NCBI RefSeq assembly: GCF_001750105.1
Contig: NZ_CP014143.1
Location: forward strand, 2,945,501-3,009,500
Direction of reading: 5' to 3'
Length of the DNA: 64,000 bases
DNA from: Microbulbifer aggregans
Lineage (GTDB): Bacteria; Pseudomonadota; Gammaproteobacteria; Pseudomonadales; Cellvibrionaceae
Made by a program: the position numbers and the translations under genes. Under the pieces are notes generated by a model. The model saw nothing but the letters and a program-made list of their open reading frames with translations. It was not told the DNA's origin and searched no databases. Below are positions 41,805-52,538 of this stretch, piece by piece; position 1 is the stretch's first letter, and each line of letters opens with the position of its first letter.

Positions 41805-42251
41805 TTAGAAGCGCTGTCGTACCTGCCGGCGATAGCCGGTTGGTGACATTCCAGTCCAGCGCTTGAAGGCACTGGTGAAGCTGGTCCGATCTGAGAAGTC
41901 CAGGATGCGCGAGATACCATCAACACTCAGTGCGGTATCCTTGAGGAAATGCACTGCATGACGGAAGCGAACATGGTCGCGGAGAGCCGCGAAACTCAGG
42001 TTGTGCTCCTGAAGCCGGCGCTGCAAAGTGCGCGTCGACATACTGAGGTCTGATGCCACCGGTCGAATCGCAAGGGATGCCTTACCGATCCGCTGCTCGA
42101 GGACATCGATCACCCTCGCGGCAATTCCAAAGCTGGTGGCCTCCGGCGGGGCCAGCAATTGATCGAGGATGTTGGGATCCCCCGACAACCGCGCCTGCTG
42201 GAGAGGCTTATCTTCCGAGAGGGAATCCTGGTCTGGCTGAATCTGGTTCAT
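41805..42251 (-). CDS. Short AraC-family DNA-binding protein
   Basis: This 148-aa protein is mostly an AraC HTH domain: IDVLEQRIGKASLAIRPVASDLSMSTRTLQRRLQEHNLSFAALRDHVRFRHAVHFLKDTALSVDGISRILDFSDRTSFTSAFKRWTGMSPTGYRRQV (about 47-145). The N-terminal 45 residues are too short for the usual ligand-binding domain, so it may be a stand-alone activator like SoxS/MarA, or a truncated member of the Arac_N/HTH_18 group. Its start at ATG 42251 is followed by an acidic stretch. No obvious target is adjacent. Confidence 0.8.
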   Translation of the reverse strand: MNQIQPDQDSLSEDKPLQQARLSGDPNILDQLLAPPEATSFGIAARVIDVLEQRIGKASLAIRPVASDLSMSTRTLQRRLQEHNLSFAALRDHVRFRHAVHFLKDTALSVDGISRILDFSDRTSFTSAFKRWTGMSPTGYRRQVRQRF

Positions 42252-42646
42252 GAGCTGCTCCTTTTATGTTCCGTGAGCCGCAGTTGTTATTCTGTGTCCG
42301 CTTCCTGCGAACCCCTTTTCCTCAACCTGCCCCGTTTACTTCTTGTTAGAGCGGGCTACTACCCGGGTGCCGGGATGCACCTGATACCGACAAAGAATTA
42401 TTGCTACAGAGCTGTACAGTTTTTAAGCAAACCGCGCCGACCACGTCCCGAGGGATACAACTCTGCATCGGCGCACCTTTCCTTCACACCACCGAGTATA
42501 GACCAAGATTTGATAATGCAAGGGGCGACAGCAAAATTTTTTGGTTAATGTCAGGAAAGGGAGATTTGCGCCAAAAGACCAGAAGCGGGGATATTGCGGT
42601 GGCCAGATTGGGCCACCGGCGGACAGAAGGCTGAAAACAAGGCGTC
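42252..42646. other. Intergenic region between AraC gene and bcp
   Basis: This 395-bp region should contain the araC-type promoter. I see no credible gene in either strand. A hairpin CGGTGGCC / GGCCACCG with a 6-nt loop at 42597-42618 lies 29 nt past the bcp stop and may act as a weak terminator on the minus strand; it lacks a T-run. Confidence 0.45.
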
Positions 42647-43123
42647 TCAGGAGAGGTTTTCACGGATCCAGTTCAAGACCTCATCGTGATGGGTCTTTGT
42701 CTTCACCTTGTCGATGATGTGCTGCAGCCGCCCTTCCCTATCGATGATGAAAGTGGTGCGCAGCAAGCCCATGTATTCCTTGCCCATAAACTTCTTGAGC
42801 CCCCAGCAACCGTACTTGTCGGCAACCTTGTGATCCTCGTCAGCAAGAAGGTCGAAGTTCAGCTCATGCTTGTCGATAAACTTCTGCAGCTTCGCCTCAG
42901 GGTCTGGGCTCAGGCCGAGTACGACTGTATCCAGATCGGCAAACTCTTTCTTGGCATCACGAATTCCGCAAGCTTGAGTCGTGCAACCCGGAGTCAGCGC
43001 CTTTGGATAGAAATAAAGCACAACATTCTTGCTGCCCCGGAAATCTTTCAAGGCAACCTTCTCTCCGGCCTGGTTTTTCAGTGTAAAGGCCGGCGCTAAG
43101 TTGCCGATTTTCGGAAATGCCAT
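42647..43123 (-). CDS. bcp: Thioredoxin-dependent thiol peroxidase BCP
   Basis: Bcp reduces hydrogen and lipid peroxides using thioredoxin. The 158-aa protein has the peroxiredoxin motif FYPKALTPGCTTQACGIRD, with peroxidatic Cys47 and resolving Cys52 five residues later, as in E. coli-type BCP. GLLRTTFIIDREGRLQHII is the conserved strand-turn. The start is a clear ATG. In many proteobacteria bcp is beside gcvR and dapA; here it is beside DUF2244 and unassigned DNA. Confidence 0.94.
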   Translation of the reverse strand: MAFPKIGNLAPAFTLKNQAGEKVALKDFRGSKNVVLYFYPKALTPGCTTQACGIRDAKKEFADLDTVVLGLSPDPEAKLQKFIDKHELNFDLLADEDHKVADKYGCWGLKKFMGKEYMGLLRTTFIIDREGRLQHIIDKVKTKTHHDEVLNWIRENLS

Positions 43124-43235
43124 GATTACCCCCTCAACAATAGTGACGAGACCCTGTGCCTAATCAGCAACAGGTCTCAGGTTTTGAAAAACGGCATATT
43201 ATAGGCGAGGCCTACTTCTGACAGCAGCGCACCAG

Positions 43236-43757
43236 TTAAAAGTCTTGCACGCTGTAACGGGATTCCTTGCGGGCAAAAATACCGCAGTCACTGAGTTTTT
43301 GCACCAGGGCCGCGCGCTCCCCATCAGTAAGAAACTCACCGATTTCCAGACAACCCTCGGGGCCGGCGAAACTGACTGAAGCCGGTTCCGCCGCATTACC
43401 ACCCATTCGAACGAGGACCAACAAGTTGTCCCGCGAGAATTCCCGATGGTAAAAGCTTTCCTGTCGATGACCCCGACAGCAGTCAAGCACTACGCGCTCA
43501 CCGCTAATACGGATCACCTCCCGCCGGGTACCCTCCATGTAAACGTAGGCAAACAAAACCCCTAGCAACAGCACTTCTAGACCCGCAAACGGCAGAATCA
43601 TCCATGCGCCTGCCAGGGCGAAGGCGAGGCTGATGCCCAATGAGACGGCCACCAGGGACACAAACACCCACAAATTACCGGAGAGGGACAGAGACTGGTT
43701 GGGGGCGAGGAGAATACAGGCGTTCTTGCGTGATACGCGGCCTACTTCAGTGACCAT
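43236..43757 (-). CDS. DUF2244-family membrane protein
   Basis: The 173-aa protein has two transmembrane helices (about 29-50 and 52-74) after a short cytoplasmic start ending LLAPNQSLSLSG, then a cytoplasmic beta-rich domain (REVIRISGERVVLDCCRGHRQESFYHREFSRDNLLVLVR...). This is the DUF2244 layout; members lie in inner membranes and have no assigned function. I start it at ATG 43757; an open frame continues upstream to a GTG at 43826 directly abutting a run of 12 C (12 G on its own strand). Confidence 0.75.
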   Translation of the reverse strand: MVTEVGRVSRKNACILLAPNQSLSLSGNLWVFVSLVAVSLGISLAFALAGAWMILPFAGLEVLLLGVLFAYVYMEGTRREVIRISGERVVLDCCRGHRQESFYHREFSRDNLLVLVRMGGNAAEPASVSFAGPEGCLEIGEFLTDGERAALVQKLSDCGIFARKESRYSVQDF

Positions 43758-43825
43758 AGCGACAGAACCCGTTGCATAAGTCCCTTTAGTGTAGACACGG
43801 GAATGCAGAGTTAAAAATCGCGCCA

Positions 43826-43837
43826 CCCCCCCCCCCC
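43826..43837. repeat. Homopolymer of 12 C
   Basis: A run of twelve C between 43826 and 43837. On the minus strand it is a G12 tract right upstream of the longest DUF2244 frame. Such tracts slip during replication in some bacteria and can switch genes, or can be a sequencing artefact. Confidence 0.9.
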
Positions 43838-43981
43838 TCGGCGCAGTCTGCTCACCTGGCGGGCGGGAGCAAAGATCAGGCGGGAGGCAACGATCCCGCG
43901 TCGGGCCGCTACCCGGAACTACGATGCTGCCTGGTCGCAGGAAGCTTATTATGAACGTCGTATCACACAGTGCCGGAAATG

Positions 43982-44008
43982 AAAAACCCGCGGAAGCCGC
44001 GGGTTTTT
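43982..44008. terminator. Intrinsic terminator of mdh
   Basis: Stem CCCGCGG / CCGCGGG with AAG loop, A5 and T5 on either side, 22 nt past the mdh stop on the minus strand. Confidence 0.85.
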
Positions 44009-44030
44009 CTAAACGGACAAGCAGAGGTGC

Positions 44031-45011
44031 TTACGGCAGCAGGTGAGCCACTGCGTCACGCTCTTCTGCCAGCTCTTTCTCGGTCGCAGCCATCTTCTCG
44101 CGAGAGAATTCGTTGATGTCTACGCCCTGCACGACGGTCCAGTCGCCATCTTTGCAGGTGCACGGGAAAGAGTAGATCAGGCCTTCCTGGATGCCATAAG
44201 AACCATCGCTGTAGACAGCCATGCTGGTCCAGTCCCCTTCGGCAGTGCCCAGGGCCCAGTCGCGCATGTGGTCAATGGCAGCATTGGCTGCAGAAGCGGC
44301 GGAAGACGCTCCACGAGCCTTGATGATCGCCGCACCACGCTGCTGCACGGTGGGGATAAAGTCGTTTTCGTACCAATCCTGCTCGACCTTGTCCATCGCC
44401 GCCTCACCACCGACCTTGACCTGATGCAGGTCCGGGTACTGGGTGGAGGAGTGGTTACCCCAGATGGTCATGTGAGTAATGTCATTGACCGAAGAGCTGG
44501 TCTTGCCCGCCAGCTGGGAAAGCGCGCGGTTGTGGTCCAGGCGGGTCATGGCAGTGAAGTTACGCGGATCGAGGTCCGGCGCATTGCGCTGCGCAATCAG
44601 TGCATTGGTATTGGCCGGGTTGCCGACAACCAGGACTTTGACATTGCGGGAAGCAACGTCATTGAGGGCCTTGCCCTGCGCGGAGAAAATGGCCGCATTG
44701 GCTTCCAGCAGGTCTTTGCGCTCCATGCCCGGGCCACGCGGACGCGCACCAACGAGCAGCGCATAGTCTGCATCTTTGAACGCCACGTTGGCATCGTCAC
44801 TCTGGACGATACCGGCGAGCAGCGGGAAGGCACAGTCTTCCAGCTCCATCGCAACGCCCTTCAGGGCTTCCAGGGCCGGAGTGATTTCCAGCAGCTGCAG
44901 GATAACCGGTTGATCCTTACCCAGCATCTCGCCGGATGCAATTCGAAACAGCAGAGAATAGCTGATCTGGCCGGCGGCGCCGGTAACAGCAACTCGTACA
45001 GGTGCTTTCAC
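44031..45011 (-). CDS. mdh: Malate dehydrogenase
   Basis: Mdh interconverts malate and oxaloacetate with NAD. The 326-aa protein has the type 2 fingerprint [25 protein letters not shown] near the N-terminus, the mobile loop [15 protein letters not shown], the cofactor stretch [13 protein letters not shown], the catalytic LDHNRA and H in [15 protein letters not shown] start it at GTG 45011 after AGGGAGAACTAAC; a longer ATG frame has no ribosome site. It completes the oxaloacetate side of the glyoxylate and TCA cycles encoded here. Confidence 0.95.
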   Translation of the reverse strand: MKAPVRVAVTGAAGQISYSLLFRIASGEMLGKDQPVILQLLEITPALEALKGVAMELEDCAFPLLAGIVQSDDANVAFKDADYALLVGARPRGPGMERKDLLEANAAIFSAQGKALNDVASRNVKVLVVGNPANTNALIAQRNAPDLDPRNFTAMTRLDHNRALSQLAGKTSSSVNDITHMTIWGNHSSTQYPDLHQVKVGGEAAMDKVEQDWYENDFIPTVQQRGAAIIKARGASSAASAANAAIDHMRDWALGTAEGDWTSMAVYSDGSYGIQEGLIYSFPCTCKDGDWTVVQGVDINEFSREKMAATEKELAEERDAVAHLLP

Positions 45012-45135
45012 GTTAGTTCTCCCTCGTTTGTGAGCGGCCCGCATTATAGAGACTTACGGCCAAATTTCACCTCGGCACACAACCTACTCGACCAAAGTCG
45101 TAGCTCGGGGACTGTATTCCGGGCTGATAAGTTGA

Positions 45136-45762
45136 TCAGGCGACTGCCACCGCCTGATAGCGAGACTGCAGAGCCCGATATAGCTGCTCGCTGTAATCGG
45201 GGGCAGCTGTGTCGAGCGCGCCGGAGAGTTCCGCCAGATGCTCGTTGTCTTCACGACCCTGCCAGGTCTTTACATAACTGCCATCTTTGTAGCCGTTGTC
45301 CTGGCGGAATCGATTGAGGACGTTCTTGCCAACATAGCGTTGGTAGAGTTCTGCGAACTCCAGCTCCACATCAGCCATTAGCTGGGCAAAACCGACCAGG
45401 TCGAAGCTCCGGCTCGCAAGGGTGTTCAGCGTGAAAGCCTCCAGGTGCTCGCGGAAATCCCCCGCTGTCGGCTTGGATGCTTGCAGCTCGGCGATCATGC
45501 GCTCAGCCACAATTTCCGGAGCGCCGTGCTGCAACTCAAGACTGAGCCCGAAGTGCCAGATATCCACCAGCTCCAGTTTGACCTGATCCATTTCCGGACT
45601 CTGCTTCTTCCACCACTTCCAGCCGTAGTGGTCCAACAGTTCGGCACTCTCTACCCAGATAGCGCGGTACCAGGGGAATTTCTGCCCCCGCCAGTCCGCA
45701 TTTACCACGGAATTGATCTCGTCTTGCAGGCGCAACATCACCTGCAGCTGTTCTTTCATCAT
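45136..45762 (-). CDS. All-alpha dUTPase family protein
   Basis: The 208-aa protein matches the dimeric dUTPase (dUTPase_2) family, related to MazG and phage T4 Dut. The metal motif ExxE...ExxD appears as WVESAELLDHYGWKWWKK (Glu38, Glu41) and ELVDIWHF (Glu64, Asp67). KNVLNRFRQDNGYKDGSYVKTW is the nucleotide-binding C-terminal block. It would hydrolyse dUTP to dUMP and keep uracil out of DNA, acting upstream of thymidylate kinase (tmk) which is in this window. Start ATG 45762 has AAGGGG upstream. Confidence 0.85.
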   Translation of the reverse strand: MMKEQLQVMLRLQDEINSVVNADWRGQKFPWYRAIWVESAELLDHYGWKWWKKQSPEMDQVKLELVDIWHFGLSLELQHGAPEIVAERMIAELQASKPTAGDFREHLEAFTLNTLASRSFDLVGFAQLMADVELEFAELYQRYVGKNVLNRFRQDNGYKDGSYVKTWQGREDNEHLAELSGALDTAAPDYSEQLYRALQSRYQAVAVA

Positions 45763-45780
45763 GGAAACCCCTTTTGCGGC

Positions 45781-46620
45781 TCAGGCGGCACGCGGGAAAA
45801 GTCGGTAGAAGTTTTCTGTTGTGATTTCGGCCAGTTGCGCATACGGGATGCCGCGCAACTCGGCAATAAATTCTGCCACCTCGCGAACGTAGGCAGGGAT
45901 ATTTGGCTTACCCCGATATGGGACCGGCGCGAGATAGGGAGAGTCTGTTTCCACCAGCAGGCGATCCAGTGGCAACCTGCGGGCCACGTCCCTCAGTTCC
46001 TCGGCGTTCCTGAAGGTCACGATCCCGGATAGGGATATGTAGTAGTTGAGGTCGAGTGCTGCCCTGGCCATTTCCCAGCTCTCGGTAAAGCAGTGCAGCA
46101 CCCCGGCGTGCTCCGGATTGCCATGCTCGCGAATCAGGTCAATGGTGTCCCCGCGCGCGTCTCGGGTATGGACGATGACCGGCAGTCCGGCCCTGCCAGC
46201 TGCCTGCAGATGCGAAGTGAAACTCTGCTGCTGGATCTCTCGGGTCTCGGTGCTGTAGTAATAATCGAGCCCCGTCTCTCCCAGAGCGACAACTCCGGGC
46301 TTTCCCGCCAGTTCGATCAACCTATTGACGTCCGCCAGGCCGGAATCCACGTCCAGCGGGTGTACCCCCACCGAACAGACGACATCGGGGTGGGCCCCGG
46401 CGATGGCAACCACATTCTCCACATTGTCGAGACTGATACCCACGCAAAGGAACTTGCTGACCCCGCGGCTTCTGGCGAGTTCGAGTACGGCATTCAGGTC
46501 ACCATCAAACTGATCGAGCTTTAGCCGATCAAGGTGACAGTGAGAATCCACCAGTAGCGGAGTCTCGCCGCTCGCTGTCGGGTTACCTTCAGCTTGCGAA
46601 TGGCCGGGTTCAGAAGACAC
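45781..46620 (-). CDS. TatD-family DNase/hydrolase
   Basis: This metal-dependent TIM-barrel hydrolase has SHCHLD (His27, His29), GETGLDYYY, VHTRDARGDTIDL, LHCFTESW and LLVETDSPYLAPVPYRGKPN, all expected for TatD/YcfH. E. coli YcfH follows holB in the same order. The first 20 residues are a hydrophilic extension with no obvious role. It begins 27 nt after pilZ. Confidence 0.93.
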   Translation of the reverse strand: MSSEPGHSQAEGNPTASGETPLLVDSHCHLDRLKLDQFDGDLNAVLELARSRGVSKFLCVGISLDNVENVVAIAGAHPDVVCSVGVHPLDVDSGLADVNRLIELAGKPGVVALGETGLDYYYSTETREIQQQSFTSHLQAAGRAGLPVIVHTRDARGDTIDLIREHGNPEHAGVLHCFTESWEMARAALDLNYYISLSGIVTFRNAEELRDVARRLPLDRLLVETDSPYLAPVPYRGKPNIPAYVREVAEFIAELRGIPYAQLAEITTENFYRLFPRAA

Positions 46621-46647
46621 TTGGTTACCTCAGTTGTCGGGGGAGCG

Positions 46648-47001
46648 TTACAGCGTATGGGTCGGACGGCTGGATTCGAGAGATCCGGCCAGATAGGTCT
46701 CAATTTTGCCCTGCGCGATATTGTCCTTATCGCTGAACTGTACACCGATACCGGGGGTACGGTTTCCCTGGGCTCCGGCGGGTGTGATCCACACGACTTT
46801 ACCTGCGACAGGGACCTTCTCGGGCTCGTCCATCAGGCTAAGCAGCAGGAATACCTCGTCACCGAGGTTATAGGACTTATCTGTGCTGATGAACAGGCCT
46901 CCATTCTTGACGAACGGCATGTAGGCCGCGTAGAGCACTGATTTGTCCTGAATCTTCAGCGATAGGATGCCGTTACGGGCACCGCCCCCCATGCCTTTCA
47001 T
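46648..47001 (-). CDS. pilZ: PilZ-domain type IV pilus assembly protein
   Basis: The 117-aa protein is a single PilZ domain beginning MKGMGGGARNGILSLKIQDKSVLYAAYMPFVKNGGLFI. The arginines of the c-di-GMP motif (RxxxR) and D/NxSxxG are not visible; NGGLFISTD stands at that place. This is typical of the original P. aeruginosa PilZ, which does not bind c-di-GMP but is needed for pilus extension with PilB. As in Pseudomonas it lies between holB and tatD. GAGGT precedes the ATG. Confidence 0.9.
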   Translation of the reverse strand: MKGMGGGARNGILSLKIQDKSVLYAAYMPFVKNGGLFISTDKSYNLGDEVFLLLSLMDEPEKVPVAGKVVWITPAGAQGNRTPGIGVQFSDKDNIAQGKIETYLAGSLESSRPTHTL

Positions 47002-47080
47002 GGCCAGACCTCATTGTTCGTTATTGCCGCTAACTTATCTGAGCCAGTCCGTCGTGTCCAGACAGGGGGTTCCGGTCCTG

Positions 47081-48106
47081 CTAACCGCCGTAGAGGCGCG
47101 TCCAGCGGATCAGGAGCTCCTCCATCAGCAATCGACGGTTGGGGTTGGCGCCACTGGCCAGCGCCTGCCGGGCCTGTAGTAGCTGGTCGTAGAATGAGAA
47201 TAGCGGTCGCAACGCTTCCTGACCTGAACCGGGCAGGCGCTGGAGGAACCTTCCCAACTGCTCATCCACGCCGCTATCACTGCTCCGGGCCCTCAGCATC
47301 TGCACCAACCACTGCTGCCAGAAAAGCAGCAGTTCAGTGAGCTCACACCCATCACCGGGAGTCTCCCAGCGCCCGGCCAGAGTGACCGGTGAAGCCGTCC
47401 CCTGCGACAGCCCCGACAGGTCGGCGAGAAACTGTTCGCGCAGTTCCAGTGACTCCGGCTCTGCCAGGGCGAGAGCACGCAACGGCGCCCCACCCGCGAC
47501 AGCAAGTGCGCTGCGTGCAGACGCCCCCTCCAGCCCCCCATCTCGCAGCCACTGCAGGGCTGACTCCTCGGCAGGAGCAGGGAAAGGAACTGTCTGGCAG
47601 CGGCTCCGAATAGTGGGCAGCAGCCCTGCAGGAGCGTCACTCACCAGCAGGAAAATCACCGAAGAGGCTGGCTCCTCCAGGTTTTTCAGCAGGGCGTTGG
47701 CGGCATTGATATTCATGGCTTCAGCCGGAGCCAACAGGACTACCCGCGCCCCTTCCCTGCCGCTGGTTTGGCCGACAAACCCACCCAATTGGCGGACCTG
47801 TTCAACTTTGATTGGACCGCCCTCTTTCTCCGGCTCAACGCGCAGGAAGTCAGGATGGGAACCCGCTCCCCAAAGCCTGCAGCCGCGACATTCGCCGCAG
47901 GCGAGTCCCTGCCGTGGTGAATCGCAGAGCACTAGTGCGGCAAATGCCTCGGCAAACCGTCTCTTGCCAAGCCCCGCTTGCCCGCTCAGGAGCAATGCGT
48001 GCGGGCAACGTCCGGCATGCCACTGGGAGCCAAGACGGGTCCAGGCATCCCTCTGCCAGGGCAGTGGCGAGGGTATGGGACTTTTCTGGATATCAGCTTG
48101 AGACAA
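47081..48106 (-). CDS. holB: DNA polymerase III delta-prime subunit
   Basis: HolB is a clamp-loader subunit. The 341-aa protein has the AAA+ fold with a Walker-A-like SGQAGLGKRR (41-50), a zinc-binding cysteine set (Cys61, Cys70, Cys73, Cys76), NINAANALLKNLEEP and TIRSRCQTVPF sensor. The start is TTG 48106, with AAGGAA about 10 nt before; no ATG fits. It follows tmk by 25 nt. Confidence 0.94.
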   Translation of the reverse strand: MSQADIQKSPIPSPLPWQRDAWTRLGSQWHAGRCPHALLLSGQAGLGKRRFAEAFAALVLCDSPRQGLACGECRGCRLWGAGSHPDFLRVEPEKEGGPIKVEQVRQLGGFVGQTSGREGARVVLLAPAEAMNINAANALLKNLEEPASSVIFLLVSDAPAGLLPTIRSRCQTVPFPAPAEESALQWLRDGGLEGASARSALAVAGGAPLRALALAEPESLELREQFLADLSGLSQGTASPVTLAGRWETPGDGCELTELLLFWQQWLVQMLRARSSDSGVDEQLGRFLQRLPGSGQEALRPLFSFYDQLLQARQALASGANPNRRLLMEELLIRWTRLYGG

Positions 48107-48131
48107 CGGTTTGAATTCCTTGTAACCCTTC

Positions 48132-49821
<1,690 letters not shown>

Positions 49822-49828
<7 letters not shown>

Positions 49829-50592
49829 AGCTCTTCAACCACCAAATTCTGTAAACGAGATGTTTGCTGCCCAACCGCCCATTTGTGCGACCCGTTGAGC
49901 GCCCGCACGGGAATCACACCGCGAACACTGTTGCAGATCGCAACCTCTTGCGCCGCCTCAAGGCTTTCCAGGTCGAGAGAGGTCTCGACAATGGCCACCC
50001 TTTCCCTGAGCCAATCCCGCATGACTCCACGGACACCACAGTGTGCAAGGTCGGGCGTGACCCAGCGACCATCCTGCCAGAGCAGCAGATTACAGCGCAG
50101 CGTCTCTACAAGTAGCCCCCGGTCATCCAGCAGCAATCCATCGTGGAGGAGATCATTAAAGGGCAACTCCTCCATGGCGCGATTATATCGCGACCGGGCC
50201 AGCTCTTTGCAGCCCGCATTGGCACTTTCGCCACAGGGGAGTCGTGTCTCACAAAGATACAGGGTCACGCCCTTACCTAGACCTGCGGGAGCCACTAAAG
50301 GTTCTGCCCGCAGGTCCCAGTAGGGGCAGCCATCAAAGAGGCCGACGCGCAGGCGCAACCTGAGCTCGTGGTGGCTCAGGGACCCGAGCGCTTTACCAAG
50401 AAAGCGTCCGATACGGTCTAGAACGGACACCGACACCCGGTTACTCCGCATGAGGCGCGCACGATGATAGGGCCACAGGGGCACACTGCCGCGTGCGCCA
50501 CGCATGGTTTCGAGAAGACCATGGGTAATCTGCGCATCATCGGGAAGGGAGCCAGAGGCCTGGCCATTGATGACTAGCAGGGGGAGATCCAT
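49822..50592 (-). CDS. pabC: Aminodeoxychorismate lyase
   Basis: PabC releases pyruvate from 4-amino-4-deoxychorismate to give p-aminobenzoate. It is a fold-type IV PLP enzyme of 256 aa. The cofactor lysine is likely Lys129 in AGCKELARSRYNRAMEEL, and the LVET segment (161-164) and NSVRGVIPVRAL match the phosphate-binding end. It pairs with pabB at 28257. It shows a lower identity to textbook PabC around the lysine, so confidence rests partly on its place between fabF and mltG. Confidence 0.9.
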
Positions 50593-50610
50593 CTGGAAAT
50601 GCCAAAGACA

Positions 50611-50636
50611 AGCGCCCGTCGCGAATGACGGGCGCT
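50611..50636 (-). terminator. Hairpin between fabF and pabC
   Basis: A 10-bp perfect stem AGCGCCCGTC / GACGGGCGCT with a 6-nt loop lies 7 nt past the fabF stop. Only scattered T follow, so it may attenuate rather than stop transcription. Confidence 0.5.
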
Positions 50637-50643
50637 CGGTGCG

Positions 50644-51885
50644 TTAAACGCGCTTGAAGATCAGAGAGCCGTTGGTGCCACCGAAGCCGAACGAGTTCGA
50701 CAATACAGCATCGATGGACAGCTTCTGGGCCTCACCCGGTACCAGGTTGATACCAGCGCACGCCGAATCCGGATTTTCCAGATTGATCGTGGGCGGCGCT
50801 ACCTGATCGCGGATCGCCAGAACGGAGAAAATTGCCTCAATGGCTCCCGCCGCACCCAGCAGATGACCGGTCATGGACTTGGTGGAGCTCACAGCAATGC
50901 CTTCGGCATTGTCGCCAAACACAGATCGCACTGCCTGGATCTCCGCCTTGTCTCCGAGCGGCGTTGAGGTGCCGTGGGCATTGATGTACTGAACTCCTTC
51001 AGGGCCCAGCTGAGCGTCGTTTAGCGCATTGCGCATAGACAGAGCTGCACCAGCCCCGTCCTCGGGGGGAGAGGTCATATGGTGAGCGTCGCCACTCATA
51101 CCAAAGCCTGCGAGCTCTGCCAGAATCGTCGCACCGCGGGCCTTCGCGTGTTCATACTCCTCCAACACGAGGACACCTGCGCCCTCACCGAGAACAAACC
51201 CATCTCGATCCTGATCCCACGGCCGGCTGGCAGTCTTGGGGTCGTCATTGCGGGTAGAGAGTGCGCGAGCGGCACAGAAACCGCCGAGTCCCACGGGGGT
51301 GGTTACCATCTCAGCGCCACCGCAGACCATAACGTCAGCATCGCCGTATTGAATTGCCCGCAAGCCGAGGCCAACGGCATGGGTGCCGGTGGTACAGGCC
51401 GTCGTCGTGGAAAGGTTCGGGCCTTTCATTCCATATTTAATGGAAATGTTGCCGGCAACCATATTGATAATGGCCCCAGGGACAAAGAAGGGAGACACCC
51501 TGCGTGGGCCCCTCTCTGCGATCAGCATCGCATTTTCCTCGATCGCCGCAATTCCGCCCATGCCGGAACCGATGCAGGCACCAACACGGGGCGCATTGTC
51601 CTCAGTCACTTCCAGGCCGCTGTCCTCTACCGCCTGAATGGCCGCGACCATTCCATACTGCAAGAACATATCCATCTTGCGGGCGTCTTTGGCCGCCATG
51701 TACGGCGTCGGATCAAAGTCTTTCACCATCGCCGCAAAGCGGGTGGAAAAGGCAGAGACATCAAACTTATCAATCGGTGCGGCACCGCTGGTGCCCGCGA
51801 GGATTCCGGACCAGGTTTCATCTACGGTGTTGCCCAGCGGGCTCACCATTCCCATTCCGGTAACGACTACTCTTCTACGCGACAC
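50644..51885 (-). CDS. fabF: 3-oxoacyl-ACP synthase II
   Basis: FabF elongates acyl-ACP with malonyl-ACP. The 413-aa thiolase-fold protein has the Cys-His-His triad: Cys in [14 protein letters not shown], His in [11 protein letters not shown] and His in [26 protein letters not shown] and [12 protein letters not shown] are typical. It is downstream of acpP with a hairpin between. Confidence 0.96.
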   Translation of the reverse strand: MSRRRVVVTGMGMVSPLGNTVDETWSGILAGTSGAAPIDKFDVSAFSTRFAAMVKDFDPTPYMAAKDARKMDMFLQYGMVAAIQAVEDSGLEVTEDNAPRVGACIGSGMGGIAAIEENAMLIAERGPRRVSPFFVPGAIINMVAGNISIKYGMKGPNLSTTTACTTGTHAVGLGLRAIQYGDADVMVCGGAEMVTTPVGLGGFCAARALSTRNDDPKTASRPWDQDRDGFVLGEGAGVLVLEEYEHAKARGATILAELAGFGMSGDAHHMTSPPEDGAGAALSMRNALNDAQLGPEGVQYINAHGTSTPLGDKAEIQAVRSVFGDNAEGIAVSSTKSMTGHLLGAAGAIEAIFSVLAIRDQVAPPTINLENPDSACAGINLVPGEAQKLSIDAVLSNSFGFGGTNGSLIFKRV

Positions 51886-51987
51886 TCGTCTTCCCCCGAA
51901 TATCTACTGTGCGCTGCACCTTTGGCCCGGCACTGCCGGACCTTGCGCCGAAGTGCAGTCACTTTTCCTTGGCGCTAATAAAACGAA

Positions 51988-52014
51988 AGCCGTTCTATGC
52001 AACATAGGACGGCT
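51988..52014 (-). terminator. Terminator or attenuator after acpP
   Basis: Stem AGCCGTCCTATG / CATAGAACGGCT (12 bp, one G-T pair, loop TTG) is followed on the minus strand by TTTCGTTTTATT. It should partly uncouple abundant acpP mRNA from fabF. Confidence 0.65.
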
Positions 52015-52077
52015 CTCGCAGTACACATGGTTTCGGGCACAGTGCGTCGACCCGTAACCTAAACTTCCCAGCTGGGA

Positions 52078-52314
52078 TTAACCAAGGTTTTCCTTGATGT
52101 AATCGATAGCCAGCTGGACAGTTGTAATTTTTTCAGCTTCTTCGTCGGGAATTTCGGTTTCGAATTCCTCTTCGAGAGCCATTACCAACTCAACTGTGTC
52201 GAGGGAGTCAGCGCCCAGATCTTCAACAAAAGAGGCTTCAGGTTTTACGTCTTCTTCCTTAACGCCCAGCTGTTCAGCAACGATCTTTTTTACGCGCTCT
52301 TCAATGCTGCTCAT
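52078..52314 (-). CDS. acpP: Acyl carrier protein
   Basis: AcpP carries acyl chains on phosphopantetheine. The 78-aa acidic protein has the attachment serine in [28 protein letters not shown] lies upstream of the ATG (CTAGGAGTTAAATTGAATC). The 224-bp gap before fabG probably holds its own promoter. It is followed by a hairpin. Confidence 0.98.
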   Translation of the reverse strand: MSSIEERVKKIVAEQLGVKEEDVKPEASFVEDLGADSLDTVELVMALEEEFETEIPDEEAEKITTVQLAIDYIKENLG

Positions 52315-52538
52315 GATTCAATTTAACTCCTAGTGGATAAAAATCTGTTGTGGTCGCTACTGCTTTCTTACTGTTTTTAACAAAAAAGTAAACGACCGGC
52401 TCACACAGCTTCCGGATAATGCGAGGCGGCATTGTACCCTGATTTTTTCGGGATGTAATGCACCGCCTCACACGGCCATCTGCAATTCTATAAAATCTTT
52501 AATAATCAGTGACTTAGATCAGCTTTTTAGAGCTGTTC

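Noticed and set aside
42401-42634. Possible small gene between the AraC gene and bcp
   Set aside because: It has no ribosome site, no family resemblance and unusual composition; I treat the stretch as non-coding.
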